Positions 8,616 through 16,181 of a stretch of 64,000 nucleotides of DNA are shown here, piece by piece (positions within the stretch are counted from its first letter, which is position 1; the number at the start of each line of letters is the position of its first letter). The notes beneath the pieces are model-generated. The model was given only the letters and a program-made list of their open reading frames with translations, did not search any database and was not told the DNA's origin. A program made the position numbers and the translations under genes. The DNA is from Streptomyces sp. ERV7 (lineage in GTDB: Bacteria > Actinomycetota > Actinomycetes > Streptomycetales > Streptomycetaceae), in NCBI RefSeq assembly GCF_001653515.1, contig NZ_LYOY01000040.1, positions 1,550,001 through 1,614,000 of the forward strand, read 5' to 3'.

Positions 8616-9260
8616 ATGGGGGCCGTGACCCATATCGATCTCGTCGAGACGCCCGCCGGAGACGCCCGGATCACCTGGCACGGGCCCGAGGACGCGCCCC
8701 TCGTCCTCGCCCTCGGCCACGGCGCCGGCGGCGGCATCGAAGCCCGTGACCTGCAAGCCGTCGCCGCCGCCCTGCCACCCCTCGGCCTCCGCGTCGCCCT
8801 CGTCGAGCAGCCCTGGCGCGTCGCCGGGAAGAAGGTGGCGCCCGCGCCCAGGACGCTCGACGCGGGGTGGCGAGGGGTGTGGCCCGCGCTCGCCGCGGCG
8901 GGGGTGCCCGTCGTCGCCGGGGGACGCAGTGCCGGCGCCCGGGTCGCCTGCCGGACCGCGAAGGAGCTCGGGGCCGTCGCCGTGCTCGCCCTGAGTTTTC
9001 CGCTGCACCCGCCGGGGAAGCCCGAGAAGTCCCGGGCCGATGAGCTGCTGGGGGCAGGCGTGCCCACCCTCGTCGTACAGGGCGGGAACGATCCGTTCGG
9101 GCGGCCCGGGGAGTTTCCCGAGGGGGACTACCAGCTGGTGGAAGTGCCGTTCGGGGATCACGGGTTCGCCGTCCCCAAACGGGCCTCCCTCACCCAGGAC
9201 GCGGCCCTCGGGATCATCACCGAGGGCGTCGGCCGGTGGGCGCGCGCCCTGCGGGAATGA
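8616..9260 (+). CDS. Alpha/beta-hydrolase of the Tex30/KANL3 group
   Basis: A 214-residue small alpha/beta-hydrolase. An oxyanion-type loop (ALGHGAGGG), the nucleophile elbow GGRSAGARVA with Ser, an acidic segment (VVQGGNDPFG) and a final histidine (FGDHGFAVP) make a complete triad. The substrate is unknown; bacterial members are loosely called dienelactone-hydrolase-like. Start choice is uncertain between ATG 8616 and GTG 8625, as neither has a good ribosome site. Its stop codon overlaps the SigR-type promoter of the next gene. Confidence 0.75.
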   Translation: MGAVTHIDLVETPAGDARITWHGPEDAPLVLALGHGAGGGIEARDLQAVAAALPPLGLRVALVEQPWRVAGKKVAPAPRTLDAGWRGVWPALAAAGVPVVAGGRSAGARVACRTAKELGAVAVLALSFPLHPPGKPEKSRADELLGAGVPTLVVQGGNDPFGRPGEFPEGDYQLVEVPFGDHGFAVPKRASLTQDAALGIITEGVGRWARALRE

Positions 9261-9279
9261 CCCGTACCGGCCCGCTGTT
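9253..9279 (+). promoter_or_regulatory. SigR-dependent promoter (sigRp2 type)
   Basis: GGGAAT at 9253-9258 and GTT at 9277-9279 give GGAAT-N18-GTT, the published SigR consensus. It overlaps the stop codon of the upstream hydrolase gene and lies about 50 bases before the long-form start of sigR. This is the expected positive autoregulatory promoter that fires when RsrA is oxidised. Confidence 0.85.
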
Positions 9280-9334
9280 GTGACGGACGTAAACATCCGC
9301 AGGCCCGGAATTTCGTGGAGAGGGAGTCCGTCGC

Positions 9335-10123
9335 ATGGGTTCGACCATCTGCCCCAGCCGCTCGCGCGCCGCTGACCTGGAGTGGACGGTGCTGTCGGCG
9401 GCCAAGACCGCCACTATTCGAGCGGCGGCCTCCGATTCGAGCGGGTCCAGCTTCGGACTCGACACACCGTTCGAGGAGGTGGGTCCGGTCACAGGGACCG
9501 ACGACGGCCACGTGGAAGAGTCGACCGCCGAGCGAAACGCGCGCTTCGAGCGGGATGCCCTCGGCTACCTCGACCAGATGTACTCGGCCGCGCTGCGCAT
9601 GACGCGCAACCCCGCCGATGCCGAGGACCTGGTGCAGGAGACCTACGCGAAGGCGTACGGATCCTTCCACCAGTTCCGGGAGGGGACGAACCTCAAGGCT
9701 TGGCTCTACCGGATTCTCACCAACACCTTCATCAACTCCTACCGGAAGAAGCAGCGCGAACCCCAGCGCAGCGCCGCCGAGGAGATCGAGGACTGGCAGC
9801 TCGCGCGCGCCGAGTCGCACATGTCGACCGGACTGCGGTCGGCCGAGTCGCAGGCGCTGGACCACCTGCCCGACTCCGATGTGAAGGCGGCCCTCCAGGC
9901 GATCCCCGAGGAGTTCCGTATCGCCGTGTATCTGGCGGACGTAGAGGGCTTTGCCTACAAGGAGATCGCGGACATCATGGGTACACCCATCGGTACGGTG
10001 ATGTCCCGGCTGCACCGGGGCCGCCGCCAACTGCGCGGAATGCTGGAGGACTACGCCCGTGACCGCGGGCTCGTCCCGGCCGGCGCCGGCGAGTCGGACG
10101 AAGCGAAAGGCTCGGGCTCATGA
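9335..10123 (+). CDS. sigR: ECF sigma factor SigR, long-form start
   Basis: Group IV sigma factor directing the disulfide-stress regulon. Region 2 contains NPADAEDLVQETYAKAYGSF and region 4 contains GFAYKEIADIMGTPIGTVMS. The frame opens at ATG 9335, with GGAGAGGGAG 8 bases upstream. A second start, GTG 9479, follows GAGGAG. In S. coelicolor the analogous long product (SigR-prime, made from the stress promoter) is unstable and the short one is the housekeeping form; the same two-start layout is visible here with a 48-residue extension. The stop overlaps the rsrA start by four bases, giving translational coupling with its antagonist. Confidence 0.95.
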   Translation: MGSTICPSRSRAADLEWTVLSAAKTATIRAAASDSSGSSFGLDTPFEEVGPVTGTDDGHVEESTAERNARFERDALGYLDQMYSAALRMTRNPADAEDLVQETYAKAYGSFHQFREGTNLKAWLYRILTNTFINSYRKKQREPQRSAAEEIEDWQLARAESHMSTGLRSAESQALDHLPDSDVKAALQAIPEEFRIAVYLADVEGFAYKEIADIMGTPIGTVMSRLHRGRRQLRGMLEDYARDRGLVPAGAGESDEAKGSGS

Positions 10124-10413
10124 GCTGCGGAGATCCGCACGAGACGGACTGCTCTGAGGTCCTGGACCATCTCTACGAGTTCCTCGACCACGAGATGCCC
10201 GACAGTGACTGCAACAAGTTCGAGGTGCATTTTGAGGAATGCTCGCCCTGCTTGGAGAAGTACGGGCTCGAACAGGCCGTGAAGAAGCTGGTGAAGCGGT
10301 GCTGCGGGTCGGACGACGTCCCCGCCGATCTGCGGTCCAAGGTCATGGGCCGGATCGACCTGATCCGCTCCGGCCAGGCCGTGCCGGACCAGGACATCGT
10401 CGCCGAGGGCTGA
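10120..10413 (+). CDS. rsrA: Zinc-binding redox-sensing anti-sigma factor RsrA
   Basis: A 97-residue ZAS-family anti-sigma factor that holds SigR inactive while its thiols are reduced. Cysteines fall at 3, 11, 31, 41, 44, 61 and 62 with His37, the same numbering as S. coelicolor RsrA, and the core motif is HFEECSPC. Oxidation forms a disulfide, releases zinc and frees SigR. Coupled to sigR by an ATGA overlap. A 10-bp stem terminator follows within 60 bases, so the operon ends here. Confidence 0.96.
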   Translation: MSCGDPHETDCSEVLDHLYEFLDHEMPDSDCNKFEVHFEECSPCLEKYGLEQAVKKLVKRCCGSDDVPADLRSKVMGRIDLIRSGQAVPDQDIVAEG

Positions 10414-10443
10414 GCCGGGCAGCGTTCACAGCCGCATCGGAGG

Positions 10444-10474
10444 AAGGGCCGCAACCACGGGGTGCGGCCCTTTT
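10444..10474 (+). terminator. sigR-rsrA terminator
   Basis: A 10-bp perfect stem (10444-10453 with 10463-10472) and a 9-base loop, running into four T residues. This is a classical intrinsic terminator just after rsrA. Confidence 0.85.
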
Positions 10475-10649
10475 CTGTGCCCCGAAGCTTCTGTCACCCG
10501 GTGCTTCCGACGATGCTTCCGGCGCCCGAAATTTCTGTCACTCGAAGGTGCTAATCCGGTGGGACCGAAACGGTTCAATCCGACAATGCGCCTACTTGCC
10601 GTCCCGCGCGGGCCTATCCTCCCGATCCGGAGCAGGAGGGAGGCGTGCC

Positions 10650-12032
10650 ATGGACGGACCGCAGCGGCGGACCCTGCCCCGGGGGGCGCGTGCCGCTCTC
10701 CTGGGCGCCGTCGTGGCCGCCGGGGCGTGCGTGTTACCCGTGGCGCGCGGAGGCGTCCCCTGGGGCGCGTTCGGGCTGCTCGCCGGTCTGTACGCGCTCG
10801 GTGAACGGCCCGTACGCTCCCCCTTCCCGCGCGGCCGGGTCCCCGTGCCGACCGGCTCCGGCTCCTTCTTCCCCGTCCTGCTCGCCGCCGCGTTCCTGCT
10901 GCCGCCCGCCGCTGCCGCGCTGGCCGCCGTCCCCGGCGCGCTCCTCGCCCGGGTCGAACAGGCACCCCGGTGCCCGCGCCGCCTCTGGCGCGCCGCCCAG
11001 CTGGCGCTCGCCGTGGGCGCCGCCGCCGCGGTGCACGAACGGCTCGGCGGACGGGCCGCGCTCGGCGGCGCCCGGGCCGCCCTCGCCCCCGACTTCCCGT
11101 ACGTCCTGCTGCCCGCCGGGGCGGCCGCGCTGGTCTTCTGCGCGGTCCTGGCCGCCCTCGACGGGCTGATCCTGTGGACCGCCGAGCGGCTGCCCGTACG
11201 CACCGCCTGGCGCGGGCTGCTGCTGCGCTCACTCGCCCCGTACTGCGTCCACGGGCTCGCCGGGCTGATGATGGCGGTGCTCTGGCGCAGCCCGTACGGC
11301 CCGCCCGCCGCCCTTCTGGTGCTGCTCCCGATGTACGTCTCGTGCTGGGTCTTCGCCCAGTACCACCGCGAGCACGCCGCCCACCAGGCCACCATCCGCG
11401 CCCTGGTGCAGGCCGTCGACATCAAGGACACCTACACGCGCGGCCACAGCGAGCGCGTCGGCCTGGCCTCCGTGCTGATCGCCCGGGAACTCGGCATGGA
11501 GGAGGGCCGTCTGGAGGTGCTGCGGTTCGCCGGGATCCTGCACGACGTGGGCAAGCTGGGGGTGCCGACCCGGCTGCTGCGCAAGGACGGGCCGCTCACC
11601 CCGCAGGAGCGCGCGGTGATCGAGCTGCACCCCGAGTACGGCCACGAGATGGTGCGCGGGATCGGCTTCCTCGGCGAGGCGCGCGCCGCGATCCTGCACC
11701 ACCACGAGCGGCTCGACGGCAGCGGCTATCCGTACGGGCTCGCCGGGCCGCAGATCCCCGAGTTCGCCCGGGTGGTCGCCGTCGCCGACGCCTTCGACGC
11801 GATGACCTCGACCCGCTCCTACAGCCGCGCCCGGCCGGTGAAGGCGGCGGTCGAGGAGCTGGAGCGGTGCGCCGGGCGCCAGTTCGACCCCGCGATGGTG
11901 CGGGCCCTGGTGCGCGCGCTCGACCGGCACGGCTGGCACCCGGCGGTGACGGCGGACGAGCCGGACCGGGGCGGGGGCGCGGGACGCGGAAACGTCCCGG
12001 CGTGCGACGCCGCCCCGGCCGGGCACGCGTGA
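10650..12032 (+). CDS. Membrane HD-GYP domain phosphohydrolase
   Basis: A 460-residue protein: about 230 hydrophobic N-terminal residues with multiple membrane segments, then a complete HD-GYP domain. Seen are TRGHSERVG, HDVGKLGVP, HPEYGHEM, HHHERLDGSGYP and VADAFDAMTSTRSY. HD-GYP proteins hydrolyse cyclic di-GMP or related dinucleotides, so a signalling role at the membrane is plausible. GGAGGGAGG lies six bases before the ATG. It overlaps the next HD gene by four bases (GTGA), so the two are translationally coupled. Substrate is inferred from the family only. Confidence 0.85.
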   Translation: MDGPQRRTLPRGARAALLGAVVAAGACVLPVARGGVPWGAFGLLAGLYALGERPVRSPFPRGRVPVPTGSGSFFPVLLAAAFLLPPAAAALAAVPGALLARVEQAPRCPRRLWRAAQLALAVGAAAAVHERLGGRAALGGARAALAPDFPYVLLPAGAAALVFCAVLAALDGLILWTAERLPVRTAWRGLLLRSLAPYCVHGLAGLMMAVLWRSPYGPPAALLVLLPMYVSCWVFAQYHREHAAHQATIRALVQAVDIKDTYTRGHSERVGLASVLIARELGMEEGRLEVLRFAGILHDVGKLGVPTRLLRKDGPLTPQERAVIELHPEYGHEMVRGIGFLGEARAAILHHHERLDGSGYPYGLAGPQIPEFARVVAVADAFDAMTSTRSYSRARPVKAAVEELERCAGRQFDPAMVRALVRALDRHGWHPAVTADEPDRGGGAGRGNVPACDAAPAGHA

Positions 12033-13306
12033 GCCCCGTGCGGACGCGCGCGGTGCCGTTCACCGTCGCCGGGGTGTACGGAGCCGCCGCCGCGCTCACC
12101 GCCTGGGCGCTGGCCGCCACCCTCTGGTACGGGGTCGTGGAGCCCGGGGTCGCGCTCGCCTTCGGGGCCCTGGTCGCCGTCGGGGAGCTGGCCCGCTGGG
12201 GTGACCGGGCCGGTGAGGACACGGCGCGCGAGTCCGCGCCGCTCGGATCGGCGGGCGCCCTCGCGTACGCCCTGCTCGGCCAGAACGCCGGGCACGCCAC
12301 CCACCACGGCGTCCTCCAGTCCGTCGCCGTCGTCCTGGCCGCCGCGCTGGTCGGCGCCGTGCCGCACGTGGCACTCGGCCGGGGCCCGAGCCTGGACCAG
12401 GTGGCCCGGCGGGTGCTCACCGTCGCCTTCGCCGCCGCCTGCTTCCAGCCGCTCTACAACTCCGGCACGCTGGGGCTGTGGGTCGGGCACGGCCCGTACT
12501 ACGCGCTGTTCCTGCTCCTCGTCCTGGTGCTCACCGCGCTGTGCGACGCGGTCCTGGCCGCCGCGCTGCTGCGGGCCCGTACCTCCTTCCCGTACGGCCC
12601 GCTGCTCCGCGACGAGCTGCGCGCGCTGCTCGGCGTCGGCTCGGCGGTCTGCGCCACCGGGGCCGTCATCGCGCTCGCGGTCGCCGTGGCGGGGCTGTGG
12701 GCGCTGCCCCTGTTCTGTGTGCCGCTGCTGCTGACCCAGCTGGCGTTCCGGCGGTACGCGGCGGTGCGCACCACCTACCGGCAGACCATCACCTCGCTCG
12801 CCCGCGCCACCGAGATCGCCGGGTACACCCAGCCGGGCCACGCCCGCCGGGTCGCGGTGCTCAGCCGGGCCGTCGGGCGCGAGCTGGGGCTCTCCGAGTC
12901 CGAGCTGACCGTCCTGGAGTACGCGGCCCTGATGCACGACATCGGGCAGCTCTCCCTGGTGGACCCGGTGCCCGCCGGGGCCACCGCGCCGCTGCCCGCC
13001 GCCGAGCAGCGCCGGATAGCGCTCCTCGGCGGGGCCGTGGTGCGCCAGACCGGGGGGAGCACCGAGGTCGCGGTGATCGTGGAGCGGCAGGCCGACCCGT
13101 ACCGCGAGCAGCCGCTGCCCGCCCGGATCGTGCGCGCGGTCAACGCCTACGACGATCTGGCGGGCTCCCCGGGCGGGCCGGGCAGCTCCCTGAGCGCCCT
13201 GGAGCAGCTGCGGCTCGGGACCGGCCGGGACTACCAGCCCGAGGTCGTGGAATCCCTCGCACGCGTCCTGGCCAGGGGCTGTCTGACCCTGGCGGCACCT
13301 GGGTAA
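12029..13306 (+). CDS. Membrane protein with degenerate HD domain
   Basis: A 425-residue partner of the upstream HD-GYP protein: about 240 residues of membrane segments, then an HD-like domain. The HD pair is present (ALMHDIGQLS) and QPGHARRVAVLS aligns with the metal-binding histidine helix. The GYP loop is missing: at its place the protein reads IVERQADPYREQPLPARI, although NAYDDLAG matches the later helix. It may be a regulatory or pseudo-enzyme partner of the intact copy. The GTG start overlaps the preceding stop codon. Confidence 0.78.
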   Translation: MSPVRTRAVPFTVAGVYGAAAALTAWALAATLWYGVVEPGVALAFGALVAVGELARWGDRAGEDTARESAPLGSAGALAYALLGQNAGHATHHGVLQSVAVVLAAALVGAVPHVALGRGPSLDQVARRVLTVAFAAACFQPLYNSGTLGLWVGHGPYYALFLLLVLVLTALCDAVLAAALLRARTSFPYGPLLRDELRALLGVGSAVCATGAVIALAVAVAGLWALPLFCVPLLLTQLAFRRYAAVRTTYRQTITSLARATEIAGYTQPGHARRVAVLSRAVGRELGLSESELTVLEYAALMHDIGQLSLVDPVPAGATAPLPAAEQRRIALLGGAVVRQTGGSTEVAVIVERQADPYREQPLPARIVRAVNAYDDLAGSPGGPGSSLSALEQLRLGTGRDYQPEVVESLARVLARGCLTLAAPG

Positions 13307-13419
13307 CCCAGGAGTAATGAGCGGCCTTCCGGCCGGGCATGGTTGGATGCGAAAGAACCCAGAAAACTGGGAGACCGAAGACCGGCTCGGAGGCAGGTCG
13401 GTCTGGGCAGGCGGGAATC

Positions 13420-14409
13420 GTGAGGATCTTCGGCAAGGGACGGCACCGGCCCTCCGCCTCGTGGCGGCAGGCCACGGACCGTGCGTTCACGCTGATCGGC
13501 GACGGCAGGTACGAGGACGCCGGCGCGCTGCTCACGCGCGCCGCGGACCTGGAACCGTGGCTCTCCGAGTCCTGGTTCAACCTGGCGCTGCTGCACAAGT
13601 TCCGGCACGACTGGGAGCAGGCGCGGGCCGCGGGCCTGCGGGCCGTGGCGCTGCTCGACAAGGAGACCGGAGCCCCCGACTGGTGGAACGTGGGCATCGC
13701 CGCCACCGCGCTCCAGGACTGGCCGCTGGCCCGCCGCGCCTGGCAGGCGTACGGCCTCAAGGCGCGCGGCTACCAGGAGACCGCCACCGGCACCGGTGAG
13801 CCGTCCGGGATGGAGCTGGGCAGCGCCGCCGTGCGGCTCTCGCCCGAGGGCGAGGCCGAGGTCGTGTGGGGCCGCAGGCTCGACCCGGCGCGGATCGAGG
13901 TCCTGTCGATCCCGCTGCCGTCCTCCGGGCGGCGCTGGGGCGAGGTGGTCCTGCACGACGGGGTGCCGCACGGCGAGCGCACGGTCGCGGCCGGGCCCTC
14001 CTTCCCGGTCTTCGACGAGATCGAGCTCTGGGCGCCCTCGCCGGTGCCCACCTGGGTGGTGCTCCTGGAGGCCGCCACCGAGGCCGACCGGGACGCCCTT
14101 GAGCGGCTCGCGGCCGACGCGGGCTTCGCCGCCGAGGACTGGTCGTCGTCGGTGCGGCTGCTGTGCCGGGCCTGCTCGGAGTCGCGGATGCCCAGCGACG
14201 AGGGCGACGGCGAGCACCTGGACCCGCACGACCACAGCGAGCCGGGCCACCCCGGCCCGCTGGGCCACCGCACCGCCGGTGACCTGTGGGTGCCGGAGCG
14301 CGAGTGCGGCATCGCGGCGCCGCCCGGCCTGGTGCGCGGGCTGCTCGACGGCTGGGTCGCGGACAGCCCGGACAGCCGCGAGTGGCGGGATCTCGAAGAA
14401 GTCTGCTGA
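13420..14409 (+). CDS. TPR-repeat protein of unknown function
   Basis: A 329-residue soluble protein. Residues about 15-110 form two or three TPR-like helical pairs (GRYEDAGALLTRAADLEPW, then SWFNLALLHKFRHDWEQARA). The rest is an alpha/beta region with a late cysteine pair (LLCRACSESR) and a His/Asp-rich stretch (HLDPHDHSEPGH) that could bind metal. I do not recognise a function. The GTG at 13420 (VRIFGKG) is chosen because upstream residues are unlike a TPR start. It lies between the HD genes and def on the same strand. Confidence 0.7.
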   Translation: MRIFGKGRHRPSASWRQATDRAFTLIGDGRYEDAGALLTRAADLEPWLSESWFNLALLHKFRHDWEQARAAGLRAVALLDKETGAPDWWNVGIAATALQDWPLARRAWQAYGLKARGYQETATGTGEPSGMELGSAAVRLSPEGEAEVVWGRRLDPARIEVLSIPLPSSGRRWGEVVLHDGVPHGERTVAAGPSFPVFDEIELWAPSPVPTWVVLLEAATEADRDALERLAADAGFAAEDWSSSVRLLCRACSESRMPSDEGDGEHLDPHDHSEPGHPGPLGHRTAGDLWVPERECGIAAPPGLVRGLLDGWVADSPDSREWRDLEEVC

Positions 14410-14468
14410 CCGTGCCCGTAGGCTGTACGGGTTCGGAATCGGGTTTTTGAGGAAGGCGTACGGCGGAC

Positions 14469-15101
14469 ATGTCGCAGCAGGAGACGGACCAGCAGGTCGA
14501 GAACGACGGGTTCGTCGTCGACACGGAGGACTGCGAGGCGCGCGAGCAGGCGTACCGCGAGCGGGGCACGTCCCGGCCGATCACGGTCGTCGGCAACCCG
14601 GTGCTGCACAAGGAGTGCAAGGACGTCACCGAGTTCGACGACAGGCTCGCCGCGCTGATCGACGACATGTTCGCCAGCCAGCGCACCGCCGAGGGCGTGG
14701 GCCTGGCCGCCAACCAGATCGGTGTCGACCTCAAGGTCTTCGTCTACGACTGCATGGACGACGAGGGCGTGCGCCACGTCGGCGTCGTGTGCAACCCGGT
14801 CCTGGAGGAGCTGCCGGCCGACCGCCGGGTCCTGGACGAGTCCAACGAGGGCTGCCTGTCGGTCCCGACCGCCTACGCGGAGCTCGCCCGCCCCGACTAC
14901 GCGGTGGTCAGCGGCCAGGACGCCGAGGGCAACCCGATCCGGGTGCGCGGCACCGGCTACTTCGCCCGCTGCCTCCAGCACGAGACGGACCATCTGTACG
15001 GCTACCTGTACATCGACCGCCTCTCCAAGCGCGACCGCAAGGACGCGCTGAAGCAGATGGCGGAGAACACGCCGCGGTACGAGGTCGTCCCGAACGCCTA
15101 G
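14469..15101 (+). CDS. def: Peptide deformylase
   Basis: A 210-residue enzyme that removes the formyl group from nascent proteins at the ribosome exit. All three family motifs are present: GVGLAANQIG, EGCLSVP (metal-binding Cys) and QHETDH (two metal-binding His and catalytic Glu). An N-terminal extension of about 40 acidic residues (MSQQETDQQVENDGFV) precedes the catalytic domain, typical of actinobacterial type enzymes with such tails. A weak SigR-like element (GGAAT-N18-GTA, 14435-14460) lies directly upstream. The gene ends at a strong bidirectional terminator facing nrdB. Confidence 0.93.
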   Translation: MSQQETDQQVENDGFVVDTEDCEAREQAYRERGTSRPITVVGNPVLHKECKDVTEFDDRLAALIDDMFASQRTAEGVGLAANQIGVDLKVFVYDCMDDEGVRHVGVVCNPVLEELPADRRVLDESNEGCLSVPTAYAELARPDYAVVSGQDAEGNPIRVRGTGYFARCLQHETDHLYGYLYIDRLSKRDRKDALKQMAENTPRYEVVPNA

Positions 15102-15117
15102 TCGCGCGTACGCACAC

Positions 15118-15153
15118 GAGGGGCCCCGCACCACGGATGGTGCGGGGCCCCTC
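15118..15153. terminator. Bidirectional terminator between def and nrdB
   Basis: A perfect 16-bp GC-rich stem (15118-15133 with 15138-15153) with a 4-base loop lies between the convergent def and nrdB stops. It should serve both transcripts. Confidence 0.85.
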
Positions 15154-15167
15154 GCCGTACGCGGGGA

Positions 15168-16181
15168 CTAGAACTCCTCGTCGAAGCCCACCGAGCCCTC
15201 GACCGCCACCTGGTAGGCGGACGGGCGGCGCTCGAAGAAGTTCGTGAGTTCCTGGACGCCCTGGAGCTCCATGAACGAGAACGGGTTGGACGAGCCGTAC
15301 ACCGGGGCGAAGCCGAGGCGCTGCAGGCGCTGGTCGGCGACGCACTCCAGGTACTCGCGCATCGACTCGGTGTTCATGCCCGGCAGGCCCTCGCCGCACA
15401 GGTCGCGGCCGAACTGCAGCTCCGCCTCGACCGCTTCCTTCATCATGTCGGTGACCTGCTGCCGGAGCAGATCGTCGAAGAGGTCCGGCTCCTCCTTGCG
15501 GACGGTGTCCACGACCTCGAAGGCGAAGTTCATGTGCATCGTCTCGTCGCGGAACACCCAGTTGGTGCCGGTCGCGAGGCCGTGCAGCAGGCCGCGCGAG
15601 CGGAACCAGTACACGTACGCGAAGGCGCCGTAGAAGAACAGGCCCTCGATGCACGCAGCGAAGCAGATCAGGTTCAGCAGGAAACGGCGGCGGTCGGCCT
15701 TGGTCTCCAGGCGGTCCAGCTTCTCGACCTCGTTGATCCACTTGAAGCAGAACTGCGCCTTCTCGCGGATGGAGGGGATCTCCTCGACCGCGTCGAACGC
15801 GGCCGCGCGGTCCTCCGGGTCGGGGAGGTAGGTGTCGAGCAGCGTCAGATAGAACTGGACGTGCACGGCCTCCTCGAAGAGCTGACGGCTCAAGTAGAGC
15901 CGCGCCTCGGGGGAGTTGATGTGCTTGTAGAGCGTGAGCACCAGGTTGTTGGAGACGATCGAGTCGCCCGTCGCGAAGAACGCGACCAGACGGCCGATCA
16001 TGTGCTGCTCACCCGGGGACAGCTTGGCGAGGTCGGCGACGTCGGAGTGGAGGTCGACCTCCTCCACCGTCCAGGTGTTCTTGATCGCGTCCCGGTAGCG
16101 CTCGTAGAAGTCCGGGTAGCGCATCGGACGGAGAGTCAGCTCGAAGCCCGGGTCGAGAAGGTTCTTGTCGGTGGTGCTCAT
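15168..16181 (-). CDS. nrdB: Class Ia ribonucleotide reductase, beta (radical) subunit
   Basis: A 337-residue diiron subunit that supplies the tyrosyl radical for deoxyribonucleotide synthesis. Metal and radical motifs are visible: LFEEAVHVQFY (Glu, His and the radical Tyr) and VFRDETMHMNFA (Glu and His). The C-terminal tail (EGSVGFDEEF) would dock on the alpha subunit. Its ATG overlaps the nrdA stop by one base (TAATG), so the two are translated in tandem behind the cobalamin riboswitch. Oxygen dependence fits the class Ia type. Confidence 0.95.
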   Translation of the reverse strand: MSTTDKNLLDPGFELTLRPMRYPDFYERYRDAIKNTWTVEEVDLHSDVADLAKLSPGEQHMIGRLVAFFATGDSIVSNNLVLTLYKHINSPEARLYLSRQLFEEAVHVQFYLTLLDTYLPDPEDRAAAFDAVEEIPSIREKAQFCFKWINEVEKLDRLETKADRRRFLLNLICFAACIEGLFFYGAFAYVYWFRSRGLLHGLATGTNWVFRDETMHMNFAFEVVDTVRKEEPDLFDDLLRQQVTDMMKEAVEAELQFGRDLCGEGLPGMNTESMREYLECVADQRLQRLGFAPVYGSSNPFSFMELQGVQELTNFFERRPSAYQVAVEGSVGFDEEF

